Assembly: GCA_963082875.1 (NCBI GenBank)
Contig: OY720102.1
Location: 5,704,001-5,768,000 of the forward strand
Length of the DNA: 64,000 nucleotides
Reading direction: 5' to 3'
Source: Corella eumyota
Lineage: Eukaryota; Chordata; Ascidiacea; Phlebobranchia; Corellidae
The notes beneath the pieces were generated by a model. It had not been told where the DNA came from and did no database searches. It worked only from the letters and a program-made list of their open reading frames with translations. The position numbers and the translations under genes are program-made. Positions 38,910 to 52,600 of this stretch are shown in pieces (within the stretch, counting starts at the first letter, position 1; every line of letters begins with the position of its first letter).

Positions 38910-39617
38910 GAAAGTTTGTGCAACTACATTCTTGTAATATTAACTTTAATATTTATTCAGTCTATGTAAAAAGACTAAATCTTGCTGTCTGGATAAAAGA
39001 AGATATAAAACTCTTATCAATAGAAAACAATCAACCACTTCTTACCTTAATAACTTAATTCTTCAGTAAAAATTTTCCTAAATTATGGCAAATTTTAAAA
39101 CAATAATGTGTATTGTAGTATATACACCCTTTTTTCTGTTATATATATTTGTATATTAAAACTTATAATCAACTTCTAATTGGATATTTTGAATAATGAA
39201 TTAGGTATTAATTAGTTTATCTATTTTTTATGCAGGTAAAAGTGATTTTGTAAAGTCCAGACCATCAGAAGCGAAAAAGTTGAAAAAATTTATTTACAAA
39301 AGCAACTGGAGGTGAAGCAGCAATTTTGTTTCATAGCACAGGTTTTTAAAAACTTTAATTTATATGTACAAGTCAAGCAAGCAAATTTAATAACTTTGAT
39401 CTACAGGACAGTTTCTTTAAAAAAGCTTTAGCACGCCTTAATTTAGGTTTCAAGTATAGAAAATCACAATACTAAAACAAATGTAAGCAAAACATAAAAA
39501 CAACAGCAATATTTTTTATTTAATTTTAAGAAATTGTAATTCTCTTTGGCAGTACGTCAAAAGCAATTTATTATACAAAAAAGGTATATGCACTAATAAG
39601 GTATATACAAAAAAAAT
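38910..39617. other. Intergenic between convergent genes
   Basis: About 700 bp between the stop codons of the chimeric eIF4G paralogue (plus) and the MYO19-like gene (minus). It must hold both 3' UTRs, which may be close or overlapping. No coding exon or structured element was recognised. Confidence 0.5.
39567..39572 (-). other. Candidate polyadenylation signal for MYO19-like gene
   Basis: Minus-strand AATAAA lies 46 nt past the stop codon at 39618. A second copy is at 39525-39530. Either could direct cleavage; chance occurrence is common in this sequence. Confidence 0.35.
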
Positions 39618-42596
39618 TTAAAAAGCAAGGGCACCATTTCTGGGTTTAACATATGCATAAGGAAGAATAACGCTTTTAAGTTTCTCAGATTTCTTTTTAA
39701 CAAAATAGAGTTTTGAGTATTTAGAGGTCAGCACCAGACAAGGATTAAAATTTAAAAAATAAGGCTTACAACCAGCACAGCGAATTATATGAAGTGGTTT
39801 AATATAATAAGTAGCTAAACGAAAAGGGTCGATCATAGATACGAGCAGACTTAACGATAAATGATTTTGCTTAGATATTTCTATGTTAAATATAGTATCA
39901 GTGACAGCACTTGAATATTTAATTGTATTTTGCACAGTCTGAGGTATTTTTGTATGTATGACAGCATGTTGTAGCTTAATGTTGTTTATGGTAAGTGCTG
40001 TGATTAACAATTTAGCATCGGCATTACTCTGAACAAAATTTTTCCAAGACTTTTGTATTACCTTCGCTGCTCTATTACGGTTGAGTTTTTTCAGTTGAAC
40101 AAGTTTGCAACATCTTCTTACATTTATTACATATCTCCAACGATTTTGTAAAACACCGGCAGCATTGATTCGTCTTTGAATAAGAATTTTTCTGTTCTCA
40201 CGGCAAATCTTACGTTGGCTGTAATTTCTCCAGGTTTTTTGGATTATTTTGGAGGAACGTTCACTTTTAGCATTCCGTTCAGCTTCTAGAAACTCAAATA
40301 ACGAGGCCGAGATAAAAACTTTGCTTTTACCCATCTGCCAGCTTTGTTGAACTCCCGTAAATTTAGTTGAAATGGAATTTAGAATATTTCTACATTGATC
40401 CATAGATAAAAGTTGTATACCATTGGTTGGATTTTGTTTCTGCAACAAAAATCCAAAATGTGAAACAAAATTTTTGAAACTGATTTGGTGGGGGTACAAC
40501 TTTCCACAAATGGAGATTGTTTCGACAATTCCACAAGACCTCAGCTGGTCAACTACATGAAATGCGTCAAACAACAAGGGCAAGGATTTTTTATTTGGTT
40601 TTATACAACGAATATAATGACATTTAGTTGAGGACAGTGTTGTAAGAAGATTGTCCAACGATTTCTTAAATTGTATAAGTACTGTCTCATGTTGCTTTCC
40701 CCTTTGCGCATTACACTGCATCATTTCATGTTTCTTAAACAATTCAACACAAAACGGATTTGAACTGCTTAAAAACAAAGCAACAATTTCAACCGGTACT
40801 TCATCCTTGTTATTTGGAATAAGGTTCTCAATCCTATACACAACTGGGCCTGCATAATGAGCCACTGAAAAAGAGGGAACTTTGGTTAGAATGCGGGGTT
40901 GTGTGATGTATTTACTTTTGCCAAACTGCTCGGTCAACCTGTCTTTAAGTTGGTTGGGGGTCGAGCCCCGGTTCAACCTACATTCTTCGTTAAACAATGC
41001 AAAAACACTTTGTCGTGGCGATTCCAATGCGAACAAGCAAGTGTTGGTTAGTTGATCGAGCGACAGACCCTCCCAAGTGACCCCCTCTGCAACTAATTCC
41101 TCCTGTTGTGCTTTTAAAAAATTCGTGACATAATACTGCTGTAACTTTTCGTTGGCATAATTGATGCACAATTGCTCTAAACCGTTGTTGGTAAAGCTTT
41201 CAAATCCATACACATCCAACAACCCAATAAAGCTATGAATGCTTTCTCTATCTGCAGAAAGGTCAATACCGATATTTTCTACAAGCCATAAAAATATGTT
41301 TTCGTACAAAGATTTTACTAGTGCATCACGGCGAGCAGCACATTCTGCTCGAGTACAGGAACGCTTAAAAACACTTTTACGCCGCCCTGCTTCGATCTCA
41401 CGGATTGTAATTGCCTGTATCAGTTTGTTGGTTGGGACTTCAAGTAGAGTAGACGCATGCTTGATGTTGTCATTTTGAGAGATAATAATACATGGTGTAC
41501 TTAAGTCATCTGTGCCCTCAAATTCTATATCAACAAGGTGTAAAATTGCTGATAAAAACTTGAAAATGCTATTTTGGGTTTCGTTAGAAATACCAACGCT
41601 TAACAAGGATTCCCGTGTCTGCTCAAATGCAGAGTTGTCGTCCATATCTAACTCATGCGTGTTTCTTATGTTATTGTTGTTTGCATTCCCATTGGTTTTC
41701 CTAATTGAACATGTGGTTGGTAGATGCCATTCTCTTCTTTCTTGATCTGATGCCCCATTTAACATCTGGTAAAATATGTGGTAAGCTTGTTCACTGCCAC
41801 CTTGGCTTGCCACTCTTGTTTTCTCCAACAAATAAACTTGCAAACATGCCCCCACCAAGTATCCCAACCTATTATATTGCAACTGTATATATTTTCCGAA
41901 GCGACTACTGTTGTGATTTCTCGGTGTAGAGGCATTACCAAAAGCTTCGAGAATTGGATTGGAGCACAAAACTCTGTGTTCGATTTCGTTGCCTACTATA
42001 GATTCAGATAAATTTAAAGATGCACCAACGGTTGCAAAATATCGCATCAGACAACGCACAGTCCATGTTTTACCAGCACCACTCTCACCACTAATAATTA
42101 TTGACTGATTAGATCCACCCATCTGACCTTGCATACCTCGAAACGCAGCTTCAGCAATCCCAAATATATGTGCCGGCAATGCTGATAATTCAGTCAGTGT
42201 TGCTGAGTTATATTTGTTAATGATTTCGTCGCTGAAGAGTTCATTCACATTCTGAAAAGGGTTTATTGCAAGTACTGTTCCTGAGCCTATTTTGCTGTAA
42301 TAAATTCCTGATGAATATGCTTTGTGAAGAAAATAAAGGACAGAGGGTGTCGATAGAGTTGACATGGCCGATAAATCATTATAAATTTCCAAATTGTCAA
42401 GGTCATCTTTAAAGCATTGAATCGATGGGATTTGACAAAATGAATCCTGATTTTGCACAATGCCTTCTGAATCGTTAAAATAACAGACTTTTAAATGGTG
42501 ATTGTGTCGTTCAATAATTCTTGCAGGTTGCCAAACATCACTTGGGTGGTTGGCCCATACCCATGCTCCTTTTGGGACATTTTCCAAGCGAAGCAT
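39618..42596 (-). CDS. MYO19: Unconventional myosin, MYO19-like, intronless
   Basis: One uninterrupted 992-residue frame. A class-myosin motor domain covers ~65-770: P-loop GESGAGKT (170-177), switch I NHNSSRFGK (227-235), switch II DVYGFESF (461-468), an actin-binding region around 643-670 ending YIRCIKPN, and the converter region with QLRSCGIVETI (684-694). Three IQ motifs follow (about 781-803, 811-830, 843-860), each a light-chain site. The C-terminal tail (~865-992) has no coiled coil, MyTH4 or FERM domain. Length, three IQ motifs and a short basic tail match MYO19, which in vertebrates anchors to the mitochondrial outer membrane and moves mitochondria on actin. Assignment to class XIX rests on overall architecture; other short-tailed classes are less likely. 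Being intronless next to genes with 10-32 exons suggests a retrogene origin or wholesale intron loss. Start chosen as the first ATG of the frame. Confidence 0.78.
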   Translation of the reverse strand: MLRLENVPKGAWVWANHPSDVWQPARIIERHNHHLKVCYFNDSEGIVQNQDSFCQIPSIQCFKDDLDNLEIYNDLSAMSTLSTPSVLYFLHKAYSSGIYYSKIGSGTVLAINPFQNVNELFSDEIINKYNSATLTELSALPAHIFGIAEAAFRGMQGQMGGSNQSIIISGESGAGKTWTVRCLMRYFATVGASLNLSESIVGNEIEHRVLCSNPILEAFGNASTPRNHNSSRFGKYIQLQYNRLGYLVGACLQVYLLEKTRVASQGGSEQAYHIFYQMLNGASDQERREWHLPTTCSIRKTNGNANNNNIRNTHELDMDDNSAFEQTRESLLSVGISNETQNSIFKFLSAILHLVDIEFEGTDDLSTPCIIISQNDNIKHASTLLEVPTNKLIQAITIREIEAGRRKSVFKRSCTRAECAARRDALVKSLYENIFLWLVENIGIDLSADRESIHSFIGLLDVYGFESFTNNGLEQLCINYANEKLQQYYVTNFLKAQQEELVAEGVTWEGLSLDQLTNTCLFALESPRQSVFALFNEECRLNRGSTPNQLKDRLTEQFGKSKYITQPRILTKVPSFSVAHYAGPVVYRIENLIPNNKDEVPVEIVALFLSSSNPFCVELFKKHEMMQCNAQRGKQHETVLIQFKKSLDNLLTTLSSTKCHYIRCIKPNKKSLPLLFDAFHVVDQLRSCGIVETISICGKLYPHQISFKNFVSHFGFLLQKQNPTNGIQLLSMDQCRNILNSISTKFTGVQQSWQMGKSKVFISASLFEFLEAERNAKSERSSKIIQKTWRNYSQRKICRENRKILIQRRINAAGVLQNRWRYVINVRRCCKLVQLKKLNRNRAAKVIQKSWKNFVQSNADAKLLITALTINNIKLQHAVIHTKIPQTVQNTIKYSSAVTDTIFNIEISKQNHLSLSLLVSMIDPFRLATYYIKPLHIIRCAGCKPYFLNFNPCLVLTSKYSKLYFVKKKSEKLKSVILPYAYVKPRNGALAF

Positions 42597-43636
42597 TTCA
42601 AAATACCCAACTAATTTTATAAAGCTGTTTAATTTAAATTATTGTCTGCAAAATCTATAAAACAAAACTCTTGCTTTACACAAACTGTAAGGTTGGTAAA
42701 AATTGTTTGTTTATATTTTTTTAAATTAAAACAGTGTTAATAGGAGGAAGAGCGGACATATACACAACTTTTATCCTACACGATTATTTCTAATTTACTA
42801 TTTAGTTACCTTAATCTATAGTCAATGACTCGATATGATAAAATGCTTTCAAAGACCCTTTCTCTTACTAAACAAAGTAATCAATAGATAGCTACCTATA
42901 AACACAAGGTTACGTTATCCATTAGGGATATTAATACATAAGGTTAGGCCATATTTTGCCAGTTAAATAAGTATAAATTACATAGGCTACCTACGTAACA
43001 ACCTTGTCGTTAATCAGCTGTTCACTGGGATATATTTACATTCGAAAAGTTCAGACGACGCGCATAAACGAAATTTAATCAAGCGTAATAGACGACGGAA
43101 ATTTTAAAGCTAAGTATTTTATCAACCTAATATATATTTTACTTTTAAGGTAATAAAAAACGATGAGTTTGATTACAAAATTTTCCAATGCTTTAATTAG
43201 GTTCAAATTGTATTACTTTTCTAAAAAAATACCTTGCGCCATAGAAATCAAAATGAAACGTCAACAAGGTAATGGTTGAGTTGACTCGGGAATGTTTACT
43301 TTCTTCTTTATTGAGTAGTAGGGAATAGGAAATGATTACGTTATTTATTTAAACGGTAATGTAATTTACACCAAGGAAACAAAGGCAGCTTTTATTTACT
43401 TTCATAGGTGTAAAGTTTCGTTATTTTAAGAAGTAGCCAAACGTAGCGTAAATACCTTTGTTTTTTTGTTTAGAAATTTAACGAAAAGATATATTATACG
43501 GGTATTTCAAAAAGTTTATTTTTAAAACTACTCTAGTCAGCTAGTTTGCAGCGCAGGTACTCTTTCTGTTTATCTGATAGATTTTCGAAGTACAATTCAA
43601 GCCCATGTACTAAAGGATTAATCAACAACGTCTTAA
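42597..43636. promoter_or_regulatory. Shared upstream region of divergent MYO19-like and EVI5 genes
   Basis: About 1 kb between two start codons pointing away from each other, so both promoters should lie here, possibly as a bidirectional promoter. The sequence is less AT-rich than the introns around 42980-43100 but shows no motif that I can name with confidence. Confidence 0.4.
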
Positions 43637-46600
43637 ATGACTCAATTTGGTAAGTTCAAAAGGTTTTATGTATTATTTTAAAGTTTAGGGTTTTGTTTTT
43701 TATAGTAAGAGGTTGATGTAATTTTTTTAATTTTTTAACCCCTATATCATTGTGCCGATACATCGGATGACATTAATTTTTTATGACAAAATGACTAAGT
43801 CTTAAGTTTCCTTTAACAGTATTGATAGATGTTATTATCATATGATTAACCTGCTTGTTGTTAAAAAATTACATATATAATACATTTATTTTTTTGTAAT
43901 TTTTAGCAGAGGGTTTCCGTCAAAAAATGAGGGACTTTGTTAAGTCACCTGCAACCCCTCCTACTTCGAATCGAAGTGATTGTTCTGCCCTGACACCAAG
44001 TGGTATCTCGGACATAAGTGTCATCTCAAAACCTGCGGTGCTTCACGATAAAACAACAATTTTAAGTAAGTTGTTTTAATAATAAGAATTGTTATTTTAA
44101 CATATTGTTGCAATGAAGACTAGGTTATACAAATAAATATTACCTAATAGGGAATTTAATGCTAAAAAACAATACTATACATAACAGTTAATAAGGTCAA
44201 TAATATTAAAAACTGCCAAAGCCATGTTAAGGTTGGGTCAGAGTGACTTTTGTTTTGCATTGTCAATAAAATTTTATGTATGTATATCATATTTATTTTT
44301 TAAACAATTTAATTTTTTTTATTTTTTAAGATTCAAGAAGTCTTACAAATTCACCTGAGGGCAAACTTAACTCAGCAATTATCAACCCTCAAAGTTCTGG
44401 AAATCAGGAACTTAATGCTGAGGAAATTAAAATTTTGGCCAAAATAGAGGAACAGAACAGGTGAGCTGTTGAAGCTAGGAATTTAGGATGTAAAGCTGAC
44501 TTTCTTAGACTTTTATTTTTTTAATTGATTTTTTTATTATTTTTTAAAGGTTGCTGGAACAAGATAGCAAATCTTTAAAGTCAGTTTCGAGCGAAGGGGG
44601 GAAATCCCGGCGCAGCAGTAATGGATCTGTTTCTCCCACCTCTCTGACGCCGGGGTCAAATTCGGGAGTTGCTGGGGGTGAAGTTGACGAGACCCTGGTT
44701 GGTATGGACAACAAGACTTGGGTATTGTGGGGTAAAATTGTCAATGATTGGGATGACTTTAAAAGAAGAAATGGGAAACAATTAAAGGTTGGTTTACATT
44801 TTTTTTATTATTTTTTAATAGGCTATTTTAAATTTAAATATTTTAATTTTTTAGGATAATAGTAAAGATTACTATGATAAATTCAACTTTTTATTTATAA
44901 CACTTCAGAGCTTGTATTTTTAAAATACTTTGAATTATTTATTGATAAAAATAATTGGTATTCAATATTTATGTTTCAAATTATTTTGGTTGTATGCTTA
45001 AGATTTAAAACAACTTTTGTTAGCTAAGTTTTAATAGCCTTGTTTGTTTGTTTGTTTTAAAAATACTTGGTTAAGTGTTATAATTCTACATAATATTTAA
45101 ATACTGGTCTAATTATGATTGTTCTTTTGGCAAACATGTTCATGTTGTTATTTAAATAACAACATTTAACTTGCTAATTGGAATTTTAAATTACTTTATA
45201 ATTGTTTACATTTTTAAATCTGGGTTATATAAATTTGGTTGCTCCAAAAATTGTTTTTTGTATTTGTAAGATAATTAAAATCTATTTACAAAAAAATTAA
45301 ATTTTAAAAAGGAATTTTTAAACAAATCCATTTATATATTATGTATATATATACCAGATATCTAAGTATGTATAACCCTTAAGCCTTAGTAGAAGTGAAG
45401 TATTATATAGAGTAACTGGGCAGGAAACAGGTAAAAGGAAGTTTTATTGTATGAATATTAAATTTTGAAGTCGTCAGCAATCTAAGAAATTGTACTAAAG
45501 TAAACTCTTAACTCTAGGTCATATTATTTAGTGAATAAATCTTGTGGTGCAAGAGGCCTAAAAGTTTAATTCATCAACAAAAATAAATTATTATGGTTCG
45601 AAATCTTAGATTTCGAAACATATTGTTATTGTCATTATATTTATTATTATTATTGTTTTTATTCTTATTTGACAAATTTTGAAAGACGATAACTTTTGTT
45701 CTTTAAAACTAAAAGTTCTAAATTTTTAGTATGTTTGTTATTATCCCAACGAATCGCAAACCTCCTATTAACGACATTTAAATGTCACTAATTACTAATT
45801 AATATATTTTATTATTAAAATTTAAAGATTAAATTTGCTGAAATTTTAATATGTTGTTGGTATTATTATTTTGTATGTTGCTATTTAAAATGAAGATTTA
45901 ACTCTAGCTAAATATCGTTTAATCATTATTTTAGTTTTTTTATAAAATAACGAATCAGTGTGAGTTTAACGCTTGAATAATTTAATAGCGTTCTGGTCGC
46001 CGTCAAAAATCGTCTTTTTCGCTGTCCATTAAAGTAAAAAATATTGGTTGAAAATTTAAGTAAAATGTTAAAATATAAGTAAACAATGTGTAAAATTTTC
46101 GTTTTAATTGTTTTGTTATTAGTATATTTTAATACTTACTTGATTACTAAAAAATTAAGATCGGTATTTTGCTTTTAAATTTAGTTTACTTTTATATTAC
46201 AATATCAATGAGTGCGTGTTCGCTTGTTAAAATTAAGTTTAAATATAAAAAAGTTCATATTTAAATTTATAATTTAATTAATAAACCTACTAAATAAATT
46301 ATATTTATAAAAAAAATCAAACAATTTCGAACCATATTTTATTTATCAAATAAATCTAGTTTTTTAAATTGATCTAAGGATTTTGTTTTATTAGCAAACT
46401 TTTTATTATTTAAATTTGATTTTTATTATTTTCACTAAGGAGTTTTGTTGCAAAATATGGCTTTAAATTTTGGTGCTATATAATAGTTTTCAATTTTATT
46501 GCTTTGCCTTTGGGCTATATTTTTGAATATAATTCTAACTTGTATTTAATATTTATAAAAGTTCTTATATTAAATTTAAAATATTCATTTATTTTCTATA

Positions 46601-49600
46601 TGGCCTCTAAAGTCTTGGATCTTAAAATAACCTGAAGTGTTTATCTAAAAAAATTTGTATAAACTTGTTTTGTATATATTTGCCTTATAATCTCCAATGT
46701 TATTTAATTTTAAGTGATTTTTTAATATAATATTGGCCTGGCAAAAAAGGTGATTGATTTAATATTTTGGTAAATTTTTTAAACTTAATTTTTTGTTTTT
46801 TAGGAGATGATTCGTGCCGGCATACCACTCCATTTCCGTGCCCTGGTCTGGCAAATGTTGTGCAACACCACCACATCACAGCTGAAAACCCAATACGCGA
46901 AATTGTTGCGCGAGACCTCACCTTCGGAAAAACTTATTCGAAGAGACATTGCACGAACTTATCCAGAACAAGAGTTTTTTAAAGACGGCGTCGGTCAGGA
47001 AGTTTTATTTAACGTAATAAAGGTAAACAATTTTAAGTTTGAAAATCACTGATAACATGTTGTAATAAAGAAAAATTAAGAAATAGTAGTTTAGTACGAA
47101 GTATGTCAAGCCATGCTTTTGAACAACATTTTTATATTGCAATTTTGTATTGGGTTTATACAAAAAAATCTTAAAAATTACCAAATAACATAAAGATTAT
47201 TTAAATTTTTGTAATTTTTTCACATCAACAGGCATACTCACTAGTTGATCGCGAAGTAGGCTACTGTCAGGGCAGTGCTTTCATTGTTGGATTACTTCTT
47301 ATGCAAATGCCAGAAGAGGAAGCCTTTGCTGTGTTTGTCACTCTTATGAGAGAACACAGACTTAGAGAGTTGTTTAAACCTTCAATGGCTGAGTTGGGAT
47401 TGTGTATGTTCCAGCTAGAAAATATGCTACAGGTGATTATGCCAACAATTTCTGTAATTTTAATGTAAAAATATTGCCTAAATCCCCTTTACTTAATAGA
47501 CAATCACTGTATAAAAAAGCCACTTTAGCACAGTAAGAAATTTTTTTACCCTAACCCACCACTGGGAAAATTTCCTTTAATTTGTATATAAATTTTGACC
47601 AAATAATTTTTGTTATGGGGTTTTTTAAATTAAGGCAGGTACAAGTTAACTAAAACTTTTTAAAAAAAATATTTATGTGTTTGGTTTTTATGTTATTAAA
47701 TATTTTGGGACTTTTTGCAATGTAAACCACTTTAAATGTATAGGTTTATATTTGTTAATTTAATTCATGTAGGCTGGGGTTAGTTGTCAGTTACATTATT
47801 TGTTTAATAATTGGTATCACTATGTTGTTGACAAAAACTATGATAAAAACTTCGATTTAGTTTTAAAACATTACTCAAAAAAACTCTACCCAATACAATA
47901 AATAAATTATATAAGCCTACTTTTTAAGCAAACCACTATAATAACAAATGTCATTAAAAGGAAGTTTTAAAAAAATTAATGCATTTCTTTTTTACGTTTA
48001 AAATGCATATTAAATTTAACAATTTTTTATTTTAAAGGCTATTTAACTTTATATTATCATAAAGTACAGTTGTACAATGGACATAATGCATAGCTTGCAT
48101 GTTTAGCAAATTACTCTGCATTAACCTTTTAATACTTGTTTACTTGCATGACATAATGAATTAATAATTGATTACTTATCGAAAATTACTGTCACAAGTT
48201 AGAAAAATAACACAGCATTGAACAAAACACACAAATAGTACGTTTTTATTCGCATTGTACCATTTAAAATTTTTTTTTTCAATTTTTTAATACATTTTTT
48301 TATCTTTAAAATGTAACATAACAAAAATTTCAAAATATGTCTTACTTTGAATTAAGTTTAGCTTTAACTTTAAACCCCTAATTAGTTTGTTTTACAAGTT
48401 TACTTTGCTAAATGATATTAATTACAGACAAATTTAGCAAATTGGTCATATGCCGTAATCGGTCATTAACATTAAAGTTTTAATCTAATTATAGCGCTTT
48501 AATTGAGTTGTAATTTGCCATAATTAATCTTATGTTAAGATGTTATGCAACTGTTTACAACTTTTTAACACACAAAAGAACAATATTTAAAAACATCCAT
48601 GAAAATGAAAATTTGCACATTGTATTCAATTTAGTGTGCAACTAGTGCAAATATTTAAATTTAAAAAAATTACATACATGCTTGTTGCTTATATTTGTTA
48701 TTTGTTTATACTTTATATTTTACTGATTTTAAAAGGCCTGTTTTAATAAGTATGAAAACTATATATTTGTTTAGGACCAAGCACCAGAATTGATCCACCA
48801 TTTTCAAGCACAGGGCTTTCACACCTCCATGTTTGCTTCCTCTTGGTTCCTTACCTTATTTGCAACAACTTTTGACTTTAAATTAGCCTCCAGAATTTTA
48901 GATGTCTTCATTTCAGAGGTTGGTTGGTCCTTTTTATTTAATTTAAAAAGGTTGTGATAATTGTAAAATAGTATGTTGTTGTTAAAAAGTTATGAATTTT
49001 AACATATGTATTGAAAATAAGTTTATTGTATAGAAAAGTCATTCAGAAACAATAACATTAACAACTTAACTGGTATCATCTTTTTTGTTTCTATATTATT
49101 TCAAAATATAAATTTTCTTGTATTTTTAATAATTACAAATAAACATTTTTTCTAGGGTATGGAAGTGGTATTCAGGGTAGCAATGGTAATTCTCTTAAGC
49201 AATCAACCCAGGTTACTGCAAATGGATATGGAGGGCATGTTAAAAGTAAGTTCAATTGTAGGTTTGATTCCAAGCGCTGGCATTTTTGATGACCTTTTTT
49301 AGTAGGGCGATATTTTTGCAGCTGTACTTTTCACTATTTTATAACCCATTGACAGATTAATAACACAAAAACACAATTGTATTTAAAATTTTAAAAACTT
49401 TTAAGAAAAAATAGCAAAAATTTAGATTTTGTTTCAAATAGGTTTAAAAAAGAAAAAAATGTTGCCGGATATTAACTAATCACTTCTTATTTGAGAAAAA
49501 TCTTATTTGACTCTATATTTTTTTAAATTGAATTTTAAAATTGCTTTTTATTTAATTATAAGAATGTACACTTGAAATGGAAACTAAATTAGATTATTCT

Positions 49601-52600
49601 TCGAAACAACGTCTTAGCTTTCAAGTCTGTTGACTTAATTAACATTGACTTTAATATATGAAAAGCTTTTGACTTTCTTGTGTGTGTAAATAACTTCACT
49701 GATATCAATTTTTCAAGGAACTTCATTTGCAATTTTTTTTAATGAGCTGATTTTAATTGTGGTAATACGGTTGCTACTTGCAACCAACATTTGCCTGTAG
49801 TAATTTATCAGTACACCACAAACAGCAGTTTTGTGTATTTTAAAGGCCTAAAAATTGTACATACACACGATATCTATTTGTATGTCTACTAAACTTCTTT
49901 ATATTTTCCTTTTTCAGTTTATTCAAAAAGATCTTACAGACTTCTACAACAAGGACCCAGATTTATTATTTTTGAGAGCTTACAATCTTATTAAATATAA
50001 CCCAAAGAAAATGAAAAAGTAAGTTTATATATTTATGATTTATCTAATATGCTACTTAACAAAAACAAATTTTGTTATTGCCTAATAGTAAATTCAATGA
50101 AAAATTGCATCCTAATTATTAAATGATTTATTATTCAAGTCTTATAACCATATTAAAAGTTACAGTACCAGTATTTAGAAAAACCAGTCTGCTAAATACT
50201 TGTGGTATAGACTGTATTTAGTTTAAATTCTTATCTTTGTTTAAAAATGTCTGGCTTTATTTAGCCAATTACCATAATTGTTTTTTAAATCTCAAAGCAC
50301 CATTAATCATATTGATTAATTTGCCTTAATTAATATCTTATAAGGATGTTTTAAATAGCAAGTTGAGTTCTGTTTAGATAGTGAGTTTTAAATGTTGAAG
50401 TCGTATTCTATATTTGGGTATTATTATAAGCCAATATCTTTAATTAGTTTAAAAGTTAATTATTTTTGTTTAATCAAATGTTGCCTGCTTTAATATAACG
50501 TAACATATGTTACCCGCACCCAGTCTTTAGTTGTCTTTGGCGGTTTTTGGTATTATTGAATATATTGCTTGCTAAATATTGTTTAAAGCATCACAAGAGC
50601 TATGTCATGCAAGCAGTTTTATTCTTTCAAACCCCTTTAAATTTGTACCTATTACATTTTATTTTGTAAGTGGGGTCAAACGTTAAACATACCAAAAATT
50701 TTATTCTTTGTAAAAATTAGGATTATTTTTTCAATAATTATTTTTGATTGGTTTTAGGTGGGAGAAAGATTACATGACAATGCGTTACAAAGAACAGGAA
50801 GAACAAATTGAAATAAGGAGACTGCGTACAGAAAATAATTTGCTTCGACAAAGAATCGACGTTCTGGAATCGGAAAATGGCTCTTTAGCTGATAAATTAA
50901 TTCAGGTACAACACTTAATCAGAGCCAAAAATAAAGGTTTTTAATGTGTGAGTTAGAAATTTGGATTATTGAAATATAATTTAAATGGTATTTGCACATA
51001 TTACCAAAAACTATTAGACAAAATGGACATTTTTCCAAAGACTAGATTTTCTAAAACAATATTTTTGTCGAAATTTAAGTCAACATTTTTTTCAGGCATA
51101 TGTCAATTGAGTAAAATGGTCTTAGATAGTATGTTAGTAACCGACCTAGCTAAAAGAATTTTTTATTGCAGGTTGTAGTAACAAATTTGAGGTAGTTAAA
51201 TTTATTTTCCTAAAATTTTGTCAGCTTGTTTTTATTGTTTATTTACTTTTAAAGTAAATCATTATCATGTTTTAGGATCGTGTAAACAGAGCATTGGAAG
51301 CCGAAGAAAAAATAATAATGGGAAAAGAATTAAGTATTGCCAAACGACAACTCAGTCTTGCCAACTCCCCAACTACCCCATCCCACAATAAACTACCAAC
51401 ATGTGGTGAGTAAAATAACTTGTTATGTTTCTTAAATGTCAACTTTAATGACAGCATGTCTCCAGGCCATTGTCAGTAATAAAGACACTGTCATTTTAGC
51501 TGTACCAACAAATTGGTAGCTTGTTCTTTTGTGATATATACATGTTATGTATGGTAACTTATAGACATATTTCGTTGTTTTTAACAACAAAACATTTGGT
51601 CAAAATATTTTTATTCGGCAGCGTGGTGTAATGGTAAGAACACTTGCTACACCACACATGAGGTCGTGGGTTCAATCCCCACTGATCTCATGCTGTAGCG
51701 CCCTTGAGTAAGGCGCTATAAACGGTATGAACTCCTGCTGAGCCAGCACTTAATCAGCAGCATAATTACTGGGCAATTACAATCTATATAATATCACAAA
51801 CTGCCACAGGCAACTTGAGACTGGGTCGGAGTAAATGATGTTACTCTATGTTTAAGTCGTGCATTCGACTTTCTCACATCGAGGATAAATATATATACAA
51901 AAAATAAATCAACTTTTTTTTTTATATATTTTTTTTTAAAAAACTTTTTTTTTAATTTTTAGTTAGATTTGTTTTAGACTACCTATGCCGAAACAAAAAT
52001 ATTTTTCATATTTTGAATTTATTTGTTTTTGTATTAACAGAAACAGTGCATTACAATGGTAATAGTGAAAGTGATACTTATGTTACCCACTTACAACAAG
52101 AATTAGTTCAATCAAAACTCAAGGAAGCCGAAACTTCCTCTGTCCTTGTAGAATTACAGGTAACATTTTTACAGTGATTTTTTCAAGTATTTTTCAAGAA
52201 AAAAAAATTCAAAATTTGTTTTTGAGAAAAAATTTAGGATAAAATTTTTAAATTATTTTATTACATTTTAGGATAAAATATGTGATTTGGAAGAGAGAAA
52301 CAGAGAGTTAAGTGATCAGTCTAATGTGGTCTCCCTACAAGATGAACTGATTGCTGTCAAGTTAAGAGAAGCTGAATGTAATGGGGCACTTAAAGAAGTT
52401 TCCCATAAACTGCATATGCTTGAAGATAACTGGCAGGTAAGTGTTAATTATAAACATTAAGATCTGCAGCGGGATTTAAACCCATGACCTTTGGTCCTGT
52501 GAAGACACTATTTTTAATGATGCCAAATGGCACACTTTGTTAATAGATTTAACTTTATTATTTTTTGGGGGGGTTTTCAGAAGCACATGAGTCGCACGAC

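Noticed and set aside
51617-51690. A functional tRNA gene
   Set aside because: A and B boxes are present, but the head does not form a convincing cloverleaf and is fused to a SINE body; similar heads recur in other introns.
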